Of a stretch of 64,000 nucleotides of DNA, positions 12,940-23,217 are shown piece after piece. A program made the translations under genes and the position numbers. Under the pieces are notes generated by a model. It was not told the origin of the DNA and did no database searches. It saw only the letters and a program-made list of their open reading frames with translations. The stretch spans positions 7,317,327-7,381,326 of the forward strand of contig NC_090179.1 of NCBI RefSeq assembly GCF_024679245.1, in the 5' to 3' direction. How positions within the stretch are numbered: position 1 is the first letter of the stretch; the number at the start of each line of letters is the position of its first letter. The stretch comes from Pseudorasbora parva. Its lineage: Eukaryota; Chordata; Actinopteri; Cypriniformes; Gobionidae.

Positions 12940-13260
12940 TCAAAACAACATTAATTCCTATAATTTATTGCCTGGCCACATCAAGGCAGAATTAATTCAG
13001 ATTGCATGCCAAGGCCGAGGGGTTTTGGTATTCTAATCAATGTGCTGATTCTCATGGAAAGGGCTATTATTCAGAGCTGATTCATTCACTCTATTTACAA
13101 GCACCGTTTTGATTTCTTGAAGTATTGATTATGCATTGCTCTTGAATAGCTGTTAAATTGTCTGGGAAGCAAACAATCACAGGTGTAAATAAAGATGACA
13201 ATAGCGAGTCAACACAGCTACTGTTTTGTGTTCAGCACTTCTTAACCCAGAGCCCTTCGG
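12940..13260. promoter_or_regulatory. Candidate conserved non-coding element
   Basis: This is dense in homeodomain-like and POU-like sites: cagaattaattcagattgc, gtattgattatgcattgc, and gggctattattcagagctg. It has no repeats and no open frame. The texture is that of developmental enhancers, but only cross-species alignment could show conservation. Confidence 0.38.
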
Positions 13261-13530
13261 AGCACAAACGCCAAGCCAGAACTCAAGACAGCAACATAGA
13301 CCATGGCAGCTGTAATTCAACAAAGGTCACACTTTGAAATTCCCCAAATCAATCACAGCGCATTACACAACAATCACAAGAGATAAAAGTGAACCTTTTC
13401 ATATTAAACGGTGGTACGCAGGGGCGCTGTAATGAGGGTGAACTGTAATGAGGTTGGGATGATTCAAAAGGCCCTTTTCAGGCAGGGGGACCAGCGAAAG
13501 TGATTTTATTTAGTCAATATTTCATTATAC

Positions 13531-14210
13531 ACTGAAAAAAAATGTTTCGTTGGCTTAACATCGATTACTTATAAAGATAAATAGATTAAACTCAAAAATA
13601 TATATATTTATAACATTTCAAGCTCTACTTAACATATTCTAGCATATGCAACGCAAAAATGTAAATCAAAAGGGGAACATAAGTATATGCGTAAAGTAAA
13701 CAAAAAAACGTAAGTGCCATCAACTAGCATTACAACGTGGTTCAATTTAAGTAACCCCAACATAACATTTTACCTATTTATGAGCTGCATGATATTCATA
13801 TATTCTATCCACCCAATGAGAAGAAGCACTGTAAAAAGGAATTGTTGAATCTACTAAAGAAAAACTTTAGTTTCTAACTTTAGTTAAAAGGAAAATTTGT
13901 TGATTTAACTTGAATATTCTGAGCATTGTGAACTTTTAGGTGGATGCAATAGCTAAACAAAGCAAGTTTAGTACATTGTACTTAAGAATGTTGAGTGTGC
14001 TGTACTAAATGCATGTTCACACTGTTAAATCCAACGGCTGTTCTTACTAAGACTTTTTAGTAAACTTTACTTAATGTCCAATAATTAGAATTTACTTTAA
14101 ACAATTTAGTAATCTGAACTGTTTGCATGCTCTGCCTTTGTTACTTAGAAAACCCAAGTAAACATTACTTGACTGGTTTGAGTACCATTTTGCCAAAGGA
14201 AAAAACACTC
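13531..14210. repeat. Degenerate CACTGT-type MITE debris
   Basis: Two starts of the CACTG(T)AAAAA type occur at about 13,531 and 13,829, followed by AT-rich, thymine/adenine-skewed sequence with repeated aactttagt and tttagta words. Clear right ends are lacking, so these are eroded copies. Confidence 0.35.
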
Positions 14211-14533
14211 ACACAAAAAAAAAGGTGGGCGAGCAAAAGGTTGAGGCGGGGCAATTCTTAATAGACTTTTCACTCATTTCCTCCACTTCTGCAGTCATCG
14301 TTCTTCTTAGTTGCATTCACTCATTTTCCAGTCATCTTGAATGTTGTTGAAAATACAACTAAATACTTTGGGAGAGCGTCACATAAGCTGACTTCATAAA
14401 TTTATGTTGATTTCCTAAAATCCTAAAATCCATTACGGTGATCAGTGTTCCCTTTGGTTGGGTACTTGGAACTTAACCGCAGCAATGCAACACGAAATCA
14501 CACTTATCTGATTTCAAAGGAAGGGAAGTAATA

Positions 14534-14538
<5 letters not shown>

Positions 14539-14599
<61 letters not shown>
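14539..14599. repeat. (TA)n microsatellite
   Basis: About 30 TA units followed by a short degenerate acacat tract. Confidence 0.97.
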
Positions 14600-14611
<12 letters not shown>

Positions 14612-14740
14612 TCTACACATATAAATGTAATACCAATTAATGATCTTTTAACATTTTATAGCTAACACTTTTGTCAAATTTTTAATTGTGTTGATATAAT
14701 GCCTCTATATTTGTGACAATATCCAACAATTGACCATGCT

Positions 14741-14975
14741 TGAGTCACACACAGACTTCAACATTCAGCATACAAAACACAACAATGGTAACATTTTTTT
14801 TTTACACTTAATAAGACAATTACAAGTTCATTTGCTGTCATTATTGGGGTTATACTGACAAAAGACAGCAAATAAAATGGTAAAATAAAGCCAAAAATAA
14901 TAAAACAGAGTTACGACTGCCCTGTGATTAATTTATTCATGCTGCAATGCATTCTGGGAGTACACTTCCTCAGCT
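14741..14975 (+). repeat. Fragment related to the fold-back element Q
   Basis: The phrases agtcacacacagacttcaac, caacaatggtaac and tttattcatgctgcaatgca parallel the sequence leading to the centre of Q1 and Q2 (about 20,650-20,880 and 24,270-24,390). It looks like a diverged half-copy next to the palindromic MITE at 14,984. Confidence 0.5.
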
Positions 14976-14983
14976 CACAGATA

Positions 14984-15356
14984 CACTGGTAAAAACGATG
15001 TGTTGGGTTTACTTAAAACATATATGCACCATTTTTGCATCATTCTTTTTAAGTAAACCCAACTTGGAATAATTTTATTTAAATTTTTTTTACTCAACAT
15101 GCTTTACTTAAAAATATATGTAACACGATAGAATCTACTAAGTAATGTTAAGTTAACACAACTTGCACATACTTGCATGTTACATATATTTTTAAGTAAA
15201 GCATGTTGAGTGAACTCAAATATTTAAGTACATATAAAAAAAATTTTTTTGTTAATTTTAAATAAAATTATTCCAAGTTGGGTTTACTTAAAAAGTATTA
15301 TGCAAAAATGGTGCACATATGTTTTAAGTAAACCCAACACATAATTTTTACCAGTG
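14984..15356. mobile_element. 373-bp near-perfect palindromic MITE with TA flanks
   Basis: The left half (cactggtaaaaacgatgtgt, gggtttacttaaaacatat, aagtaaacccaacttggaat, aacatgctttacttaaaaat) is mirrored almost completely by the right half, ending aatttttaccagtg. It is bordered by TA on both sides within gata/tatc, consistent with Tc1/mariner-type insertion. The centre lies near 15,165-15,175. There is no coding capacity. Confidence 0.88.
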
Positions 15357-15539
15357 TATCTGTTTTTAATGCCTGAGGATTTACTGATTAAAATTGCCTT
15401 TAATTTTAGAGAACAAATATTTAAACGTTATATCAGTGGTAAGTGGCGACTTCTTTGTAGTATATATGACTATCTATTGATAATTTCAGTGATGTATAAG
15501 GAACTTACATATTGAACAATTTTTATTACATTAGAATGA

Positions 15540-16060
15540 GTGCTGACCCCTGTTCAAACAGTGGGACGTGAGCATCAAAACTGGACCACGGAGCAATGGA
15601 AAAATGTGGCCTGGTCTGATAAATCGCGTTTTCTTATACATCATGTGGATGGCCGGGTGCATGTGTGGCTTACCTGGGGAACACATGGCACCAGGAGGCA
15701 CACAGGAGGCAGTGTGAGGCTTTGGGTGATGTTCTGCTGGGAAAACTTGGGTCCTGCCATCCATGTGAATGTTACTTTGACACACCTACCTAAGCATTGT
15801 TGCAGACCATGTACATCCTTTCATGGAAACTGTTTTCCCTGGTGGCTGTGACCTCTTTCAGAAAGATAATGCACCTGCCACAACGCAGAATTGGTCCAGG
15901 TATGGTTTGGGAAGCACAACAATGAGTTTGAGGTGTTGGCTTGGCCCCCAAATTCCCCAGACCTCAATCCACACCTTCAGGGGTCAAGTGAAGTCCATAC
16001 ATTGATGGATCAGGGCTGTTTTGGCAGCAAAAAGGGGACCAACACAATATTAGGAAGGTA
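15540..16060 (+). pseudogene. Tc1-like transposase relic
   Basis: A fragment of a Tc1 family different from the other copies here. Readable pieces include WTTEQWKNVAWSDKSRF (first catalytic Asp region), then, across frame changes, a segment equivalent to VRLWVMFCWENLGP, LFQKDNAPATTQNW (second Asp) and WPPNSPDLNP-like sequence at about 15,940-15,965. Frame shifts and lost bases separate the parts, and no TIRs are visible. It is a non-functional fossil. Confidence 0.75.
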
Positions 16061-16220
16061 GTGATAATGTTTTGCCTTACTGGTGTAACTAGCCTATCAT
16101 AAATAGAATTTAAATAAATTGGATTTAATTTGAACTCAAACGTATAGCCTACATACATATAAAACCTAGCCAAATAGCAAAGTAGTTTCATGATTGTGGA
16201 AGAGTTCCACTGTTCACTGC

Positions 16221-16251
<31 letters not shown>

Positions 16252-17280
16252 TTTAAAATCAGAGTGAAGTGATAGGTGAGTAACACTGATATAGAAGCAC
16301 TTAACCCTGGTTGTAAGGCTAAACTTGACATAACTTGCAACATTTTCCCTCAAATCTGATTGTCTGATTAGAATGTTATTCTAGGTTTTTATTACTTGAT
16401 CACAGTAATACTTTTATTCATACTTTTATTAATAAATAATAGATTTATACTATCACTTTCAAATTATGTCCACTGTGTTTGGCAGTTCTCATTTCACTTA
16501 AATCTGTGACATACTTTGAATTTATTATGGAATTGACTCATCCAATGCACATTTTGCGCCAATTTCTTCCAACAACCGTTTTCTGCTGTTCGACCATTTT
16601 AAAAGTACTTATGTCAGATTAAAAGCATGCTGTATAGCTCAGTGGCTACCCCAGCTTCAGGTGCAGTGTTGGCTGTAAAACTGAAAAAGCAAACAAAAAA
16701 ACATGCATGTAATAGCAACATCAGTATTGGTATCAGTGATACTGGTCTTCATTAGTGCTTAGTATAAAATACCATTAAACAAATATATATTTTTTTCTCT
16801 TTATGTTGTTTCATTGTTTCGGAGATTAAATGCGAAAGTAAAACAACAAAACATAAAATAACATTTACAACATAAAATTATATTAAAAACTTACCCACTT
16901 TATATTATGTGGCCTTAACTACTATGTACTAACATTTTAATTAATAATTTGATACAATGCACTTATTGTGTACATACATGTTTTTACATTGTACTTATAT
17001 GTTAAAAATACCTGCATCTAATTACATCTGTAATAAATTTCTGTTTTGTAGTTACATTTGTAGTTACATTTGTAGTTACCCAGTTGGCACTTCCCTTACA
17101 CCTAACCCTACCCTTAAACTGACCCACATCACCACACCTGTCTCTAACTCTACCCATATCCCACCTCAATATCAGCAAAAGTGCTTAGAATTTGTAAAAA
17201 AAAAATCCTGTTGAATCAAATTAGATGTGAATCAAATGCCAAATAAATGACAATTACGGAGACAAAGACTTTTCAATCCC
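16061..17280. other. No gene recognised; poly-A tract and dispersed C-rich repeat
   Basis: There is a 30-bp adenine run at 16,219-16,248. At about 17,093-17,160 a tract of the type cttacacctaaccctaccct resembles a common fish repeat. A tRNA A-box-like word (tagctcagtgg) at 16,636 lacks a B box. The rest is AT-rich and featureless. Confidence 0.4.
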
Positions 17281-17284
17281 ACAA

Positions 17285-17890
17285 GTCTGATGCTTCATAA
17301 CCAAACACGCCATTTGAGTGACCTTTCATTCTTCTGTCTCTAGCTGGGCTGCATTTGCTGTCCTACACCCATGCATGTTTCAGCTGACTCACTCAGACAA
17401 ACTATTAGTTAAGCCTTTCCGGTTTACACTCAAGCTAACTGCTAAATTTCTTAAGACAATGAGAGTAACCACATAATAAAGGGAAGTGTGATAATTGTTG
17501 CTATTCTGAGAAACCCAAAGCAGTAACTTCAGTCCATTCACACTCAGAGAGAGAGAGAGAGAGATTTATTGTTCTGTGCTCAGTGACAGGAAATACACAT
17601 TTCCCTCCTGGGGCTAAATATTTGTCTTGTCTGGTCAGTTAAAACTATGGTCCCACTCAGGAGGAAACAGGGCAACAAATGGCCTATTGGTGCAGCCAAG
17701 CTCTGTTCCTGCAATACTGCCTCTCCCTGACGCCCATATCTGATTAGCAACCGCAGAGGCCTATCACGGTGATGACAGGTCATTTCCCATCATGCCACGC
17801 TGGCAGGACCATGTCATTTCCAAGAGGAAACAGATGAGTGACAGCAGGGTGTAGGCCGTGCCCAGGGCCCTAATTGAGTAGCGGTGCGTT
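17285..17890. promoter_or_regulatory. Candidate conserved non-coding element
   Basis: A GC-balanced, non-repetitive block. The core at about 17,580-17,880 contains cagtgacaggaaatacac, gggctaaatatttgtcttg, ctgattagcaaccgcagagg and tgatgacaggtcatttccc, a mixture of TALE/homeobox-like (tgacag, gattag) and RUNX-like (aaccgcag) words. A short GA run sits at 17,550. There is no coding frame of quality. Confidence 0.4.
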
Positions 17891-18555
17891 TGCATGTCGG
17901 GTGTGTGTGCGTGTGTTTGCACTTTATTGACTCATGGCACAGGAAGAGTAGATAAAACAGGGACATTGCTTGGAACCCAAACAACCCATGTACCAACAAA
18001 TCAGTGCATTATGTGCTCATTTATTCATTACATTTGCCATTTCAGGTCACTTGGCAAGCTACATTTAAATCCTGAGCATTAACGTAGCAAAATTACTTTA
18101 TTAAATGAAGTACAACAATACACAACATTCCATTAAATAGGCAAAGATTACTTTTTGAGCCAATACTTTAAAGGTAACCTATTACGCCCCTTTTAACAAG
18201 AAAATATCCCACGGATAATTTATTATACCATGTTGTAAATGCCCATTTTTGAGTGGAAGGAAAAACATGCTGTTTTCATGCATGTATATTTAAATGCAAA
18301 TGAGCTGCCACTCCCTGCCCAAATTTCCAGAAGAGGGCAGCGCCTCTACAGCTCTTGGTTTTGATTATCAACAATATCACCGTCATGCTCAAGCGACTGC
18401 AGTTCTTCGTCATGATTAAAGCTTTTTATTTGCGAGCATTTTAAAGCCATATCAGTTTAAACTTCTGATATGTGGTTTTCTGAGTGCACACATCCAAATC
18501 ACACAAACAGAAAGCTGCCTGACTATGCAGCTTTTTACAATAAAAGCCACTGAAA
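17891..18555. other. No gene recognised
   Basis: Mixed AT-rich sequence. The part around 18,170-18,330 (aaaggtaacctattacgccc, tcccacggataatttatt) resembles fragments of a dispersed repeat. Nothing could be delimited. Confidence 0.3.
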
Positions 18556-18675
18556 ACCAACCTGATCTCACAGATTTCTGTGAAATGAACACAGACGCTT
18601 AACTCAAAAATCTGTGGTAGTTTCACGGAATCGCCGAAAATTCCGTGATGGGTTCACGGAAATGATGCCTATGTA

Positions 18676-18855
18676 CACTGTAAAAAAAATCCCCGTAAAA
18701 TTTACGGTAAAAAAACGGCAGCTGTGGTTGCCAGAATTATACCGTAAAAAATATGGCAGTTACGTTTTAGTTTTTACGGGGCAACAACATATAATTTAAA
18801 GGTTTATAATGTAATAATCACGGTTGAAAACCGTTTATTTTACCATTCAAAACTG
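18676..18855. mobile_element. Truncated left end of an extra P element
   Basis: The first 180 bp repeat the left arm of P (aaaatttacggtaaaaaaac, ggcagctgtggttgccag) and then stop at a TA (18,856-18,857), where a fresh terminus cattgtaaaaaaatacc starts P1. This suggests that P1 inserted into, or was joined to, another P copy. Confidence 0.65.
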
Positions 18856-18857
18856 TA

Positions 18858-19763
18858 CATTGTAAAAAAATACCCATCAAATTTATGGTAAAAAAACGGC
18901 AGCTGTGGTTGCCAGAACTTTACCATAAAAATACAGCAGCAACGTTTTAGATTTTATGGGACAGCAGCATATAATTTAAAGTTTTATAATGTGGTAATTA
19001 CGGCTAAAAACTGTTTATTTTACAGTTCAAAACCATATAATTTGAAAGTTTATATTGTAATAATTATATGTACACAGTGCACTATAAACAATTACGATAA
19101 AAAAATATTTAACTGAAATAATATTAAATTACCAACTTATTGAAATGCTAATATCTGTTATGTACCTTTGATATAGATTGACAGCCACCAATTACAGTGG
19201 TGATGAGAATCACATGATGAATCAAAGCTCATCACACGCAGCTTTTGGAGAGACAATATTAACATATAGAAGGTGCACACACAAACACTAAACACCAAAC
19301 ACCATCATGGTAACAGACATGGCTTTTTAAAAAATGCAATAAACATTAATTTAACAACATTAGATGTAATATAAAACCTTAATGTACATAAGTGATTAGA
19401 AAAAACTAAGAAGAAACAGTTAATTCAATGAAAATGCATCAAATGTGAAGTGTCACGTGGGGAATTCTGGGAATGTCAATTTACGGTTTTTCACTGTTAA
19501 TTACACAATGACCTGTTCTTTTTCACTTCGAAAAACTGTACATTTAACGGTGTTTTACTGTTAAATAAAATAAAATGTATAACATTTGTAAATTATACAG
19601 TTTTAACCTGTAAAATAAATGGTTTTTAACCGTAATAATTACAGTATAAACCTTTAAATTATATGGTGCTGTCCCGTAAAACCTAAAACGTAACTGCCGT
19701 ATTTTTTACGGTAAAGTTCTGGCAACCACAGCTGCCGGTTTTTTACCGTAAATTTTATGGGGA
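18858..19763. mobile_element. Palindromic element P1
   Basis: The left arm words (ggtaaaaaaacggcagctg, ttgccagaactttaccat, catataatttaaag) recur inverted in the right arm (ctttaaattatatgg, gtaaagttctggcaaccac, cagctgccggttttttacc). It corresponds to P2 at 22,280-23,215. Its right terminus and the left terminus of Q1 are missing: the sequence runs from ttttatgggga directly into aaaactgttg, about 40 bp shorter than the intact P2-Q2 junction. Confidence 0.75.
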
Positions 19764-22277
19764 AAAACTGTTGTTTTTACGGGAAAACGCTGGCAGCTGC
19801 CGTTACCAGAGAATTATGAAACTATGCACACTATAATATTCAAAATTAGGCGTGGTTAGAGGAGGCACTGTTTTTTTTTTTTTTTTTTTTTTTTACATAA
19901 ATATAAATATAAAACCAGTAAGTATTACATCAAAATGTAAAGACTAAAAGAAAAAAGGAAACAAAAAGCATAAGATTTATGTATTTATATTGCATATACA
20001 TTTTCAATGGATTTGGATTTTTTTTACATAAAGAAAATAATAAACTTAATGTGATTCATATTTCTAAGTATACACAGATTAAACGGGTAAGATTTGTGTA
20101 ATTGTATTAATAAACTGAATGTGATTGATATATGCCAGTTATACGTAAATTAAACAGGATGGAAAAGCACACCAAAAAATGCTCATGTTAAATTACCACT
20201 TCCCAGTGTTCATGTGTGTGCTCACTACTGAGTTAAAGTACCATTGAAGCAGTGTTGAAGTTAATTAGATAATTAAGTGATGATAGAGCATTAGTGGTGA
20301 ACACCTGATGATAACCATGATGGTGAGCAGTGTTTTCTTTAGTTGGGCTCTTGACCCTTATCTCTTTCACATTAGTTTTCTGGCTGCTTTAACTGTGTTT
20401 GTAAAGCACTTTTGTTACAGCATGGAAAGCCACGAAAGAAACATGGCCAGATGATTTGGCTCTTTAGTGATGATTATATAATCTTCATGTAGTGGTTGAA
20501 TCACCGAGCTCATTCAGATTCTAATGCTCTGGTTATAAAGGTGATTAGCCGTATGTGTAAAAATATCCATGTGGTTTGCAGTATGATAGCCAGTATGATT
20601 GTTGTAATCAAACAATATGCAGGTTTATAAAAAAAGTTTTAAACTACAGCATAATTTAGACACACACAGACATCAAGAATCAGTGTATGTGTCTCTACAA
20701 TGGTGACAAGCAAAAAAAAAAATCAGATAAATATCTACTCTTAACATGAAACAAGCTACTATAAAACGTCACAAGAAAAACAGCAAAAGTAAAAAAAAAA
20801 GTTGTAAGAATCAAAGAAAATTTGTCTATTCAGATGGATAATTTATTCATGCCGCAATGCATGCTGGGACCCATGGGAGAGTTTTGATTGGTGGTACCCA
20901 GCATGCACTGCAGCATGAAGCTTTTCATTGATTGTCACCATTGTTGAGATTTATACACTGATTCTTGATATCTGTTTGTGTCATATAATTGCCATAGATT
21001 AAAACCTTTTGCACACTTTTTTATTTTATTAGCTCTGCATATTATTAAATTGCCACAACATTGCTGAAACTCATGCTGTAGAACGAAATAGCTAGTTGGC
21101 CACTATTATGAATAAAACAAAATTAACACACATAACAAGGACCTTCGACTCTGAAAAAGATCAGTGATCACTAGATGATGATTATAACATCATGAACAAA
21201 GAGCCAAAATCACCTGGCCATGTTTTTGCTTTGCTTTCCATGCCATAACAATAGTGCTTTATAAACACAGTTAAAGCAGCCAGAAAACTAATGTTGGAGA
21301 GTCAAGGGTCAAGAGCCCAACTAAAGAAAACACTACTCACCATCATGGTGACTTCAAATAAACCTATTATTTTCATTAAAACATAAATTACACAAATAAA
21401 GTTAGTCTGGTTAGTAATGTGTGAAGCTGGTAATGTTGTTTGTGGAGTTGTTTAATCATCTGATGAGATCTTCAGAGATTTAATGTCTTCTTTTATCTTT
21501 AGTTGATTTCATCTAAAGCTGTGGCTGAAGTCAGTTGTAGTTCTCGTGTTTCTCTTTCCTTCAGTGATTCTGATTGTTATCATCAGGTGTTCATCATTAA
21601 TGTTCAATCGTCTCTTAATTATCTCATTAACGTCAACACTGGTTGAATAGTACTTTAACTCAGTAGTGAGCTTCTCATCTGAGAATCTTACCTGTTTCAT
21701 TTATGTTTGATTTACAAATAAGATTTTCATTAAGTTTATTAATTTGTTTGTCAAAATTACATAATCAAAATGCATGGAACATTTATATGCAATTCAAATA
21801 CATGTTTAGACATTTTTTAAGTGCATAAACTTGTAAAATTACTTACATTTCTAAGAACAACTGACTAAAACATAAGTTTTTACAATATTTAGATATCAAA
21901 TTAACAAAATAGTTTTTAAAGTATTACAGTATTTCTCTGTTGTTGATACCAATATTTGTAGGTTTAACAAACAAATTTGTTTATAATCCACATGTTGTAA
22001 ATATAACACAATATTCTGTTTAACAGTTTACAAAAGTTCATTGTGATTTAAACAAAAAATATATGTTTTTGGGGTTCTAATAATATTCTGTTGGGATTTT
22101 ACATTGTTTTTCTGTAAATGTTACAGGCATAAGGTTAGATCTATTACAGTTATTCACCGTATATAGTACGGAACCTGTACTGTTTCCTACGGAAACTTTC
22201 TGTTTACCAAATAACAGTTTTTAACCGTAGAATATTACAACCTTACACCGTTAAAATCACGGTCATTTTTTAGAGTG
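19764..22277. mobile_element. Fold-back element Q1
   Basis: Long inverted arms face each other around a centre near 20,900 (gcaatgcatgctgggacc ... ggtacccagcatgcactgc). Arm landmarks: ttagttgggctcttgaccc and tggctgctttaactgtgtt on the left, aacacagttaaagcagcca and gggtcaagagcccaacta on the right. The left arm lacks about 220 bp present in Q2 (the gtgagcagtg phrase follows directly after cacctgatgataacc). The right terminus is ttttttagagtg. A poly-T run lies at 19,871-19,894. It is non-coding. Confidence 0.75.
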
Positions 22278-22279
22278 TA

Positions 22280-23215
22280 CACTGTAAAAAAATACCCATC
22301 AAATTTACGGTAAAAAACCGGCAGCTCTGGTTGCCAGAACTTTTCCGTAAAAAATACGGCAGGAACGTTTTAGGTTTTACGGGACAACAGCATATAATTT
22401 AAAGGTTTATAATGCGGTAATTACGGTTAAAACTGGTTTATTTTACAGTTAAAAACCCTATAATTTGAAAGTTTATATAGAAATAATTATGTGTACACAG
22501 TACACTATAAAACAATAATGGTAAAAAAAAAAAATATTGAACCGAAATATTAAATGACCAACTTTCAATTGAAACAATTGAAATGCTAATATCTGTTATT
22601 TTCCTTTTATATAATTTGACAATCACCAATTATAGTGGTGATGAGAATCACATGATGAATCAAAGCTCATCACACACAGCTTTTGGAGGGACAATATTAA
22701 TATATAGAAGGTGCACACACAAACACTAAACACCAAACACCATCATGGTAGCACACATGATGTTTTAAAAATGCAATAAACATTAATTTAACAACATTAG
22801 ATGTAACATAAAACCTTAATGTACATAAGTGATTAGAAAAAACTAAGAAGAAACATAGTTAATTCAATGAAAATGCATCAAATGCGAAGTGTCACGTGGG
22901 GAATTCTGGGAATGTCAACTTACGTTTTTTCACTGTTAATTACACAATGACCTGTTCTTTTTCACTTCGAAAAATTGTAAATTTAACGGTATTTTACTGT
23001 AAAATAAAATAAAATGTATAAACCTTCAAATTATACTGTGTTGAACTGTAAAATAAATGTTTTTTAACCGTAATTATTACATTATAAACCTTTAAATTAT
23101 ATGCTGCTGTCCCGTAAAACCTTAAACGTTACTGCCGTATTTTTTACGGTAAAGTTCTGGCAACCACAGCTGCCGGTTTTTTACCGTAAATTTTATGGGG
23201 ATCTTTTTTACAGTG
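22280..23215. mobile_element. Palindromic element P2, both ends intact
   Basis: 936 bp, from cactgtaaaaaaataccc to ggatcttttttacagtg, bordered by TA on both sides (22,278-22,279; 23,216-23,217). The arms of about 190 bp contain multiple ttacggt/accgtaa words and the block cggcagctctggttgccag with its inverse. The middle (about 22,640-22,900) is unique to P (atgagaatcacatgatgaat, gtgtcacgtggggaattc). TA flanks imply a Tc1/mariner-type target. It is non-autonomous. Confidence 0.82.
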
Positions 23216-23217
23216 TA

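Noticed and set aside
16630..16680. Possible tRNA-derived SINE head (tagctcagtggctacc)
   Set aside because: Only an A-box-like word is present; there is no B box at the right distance and no SINE tail nearby.
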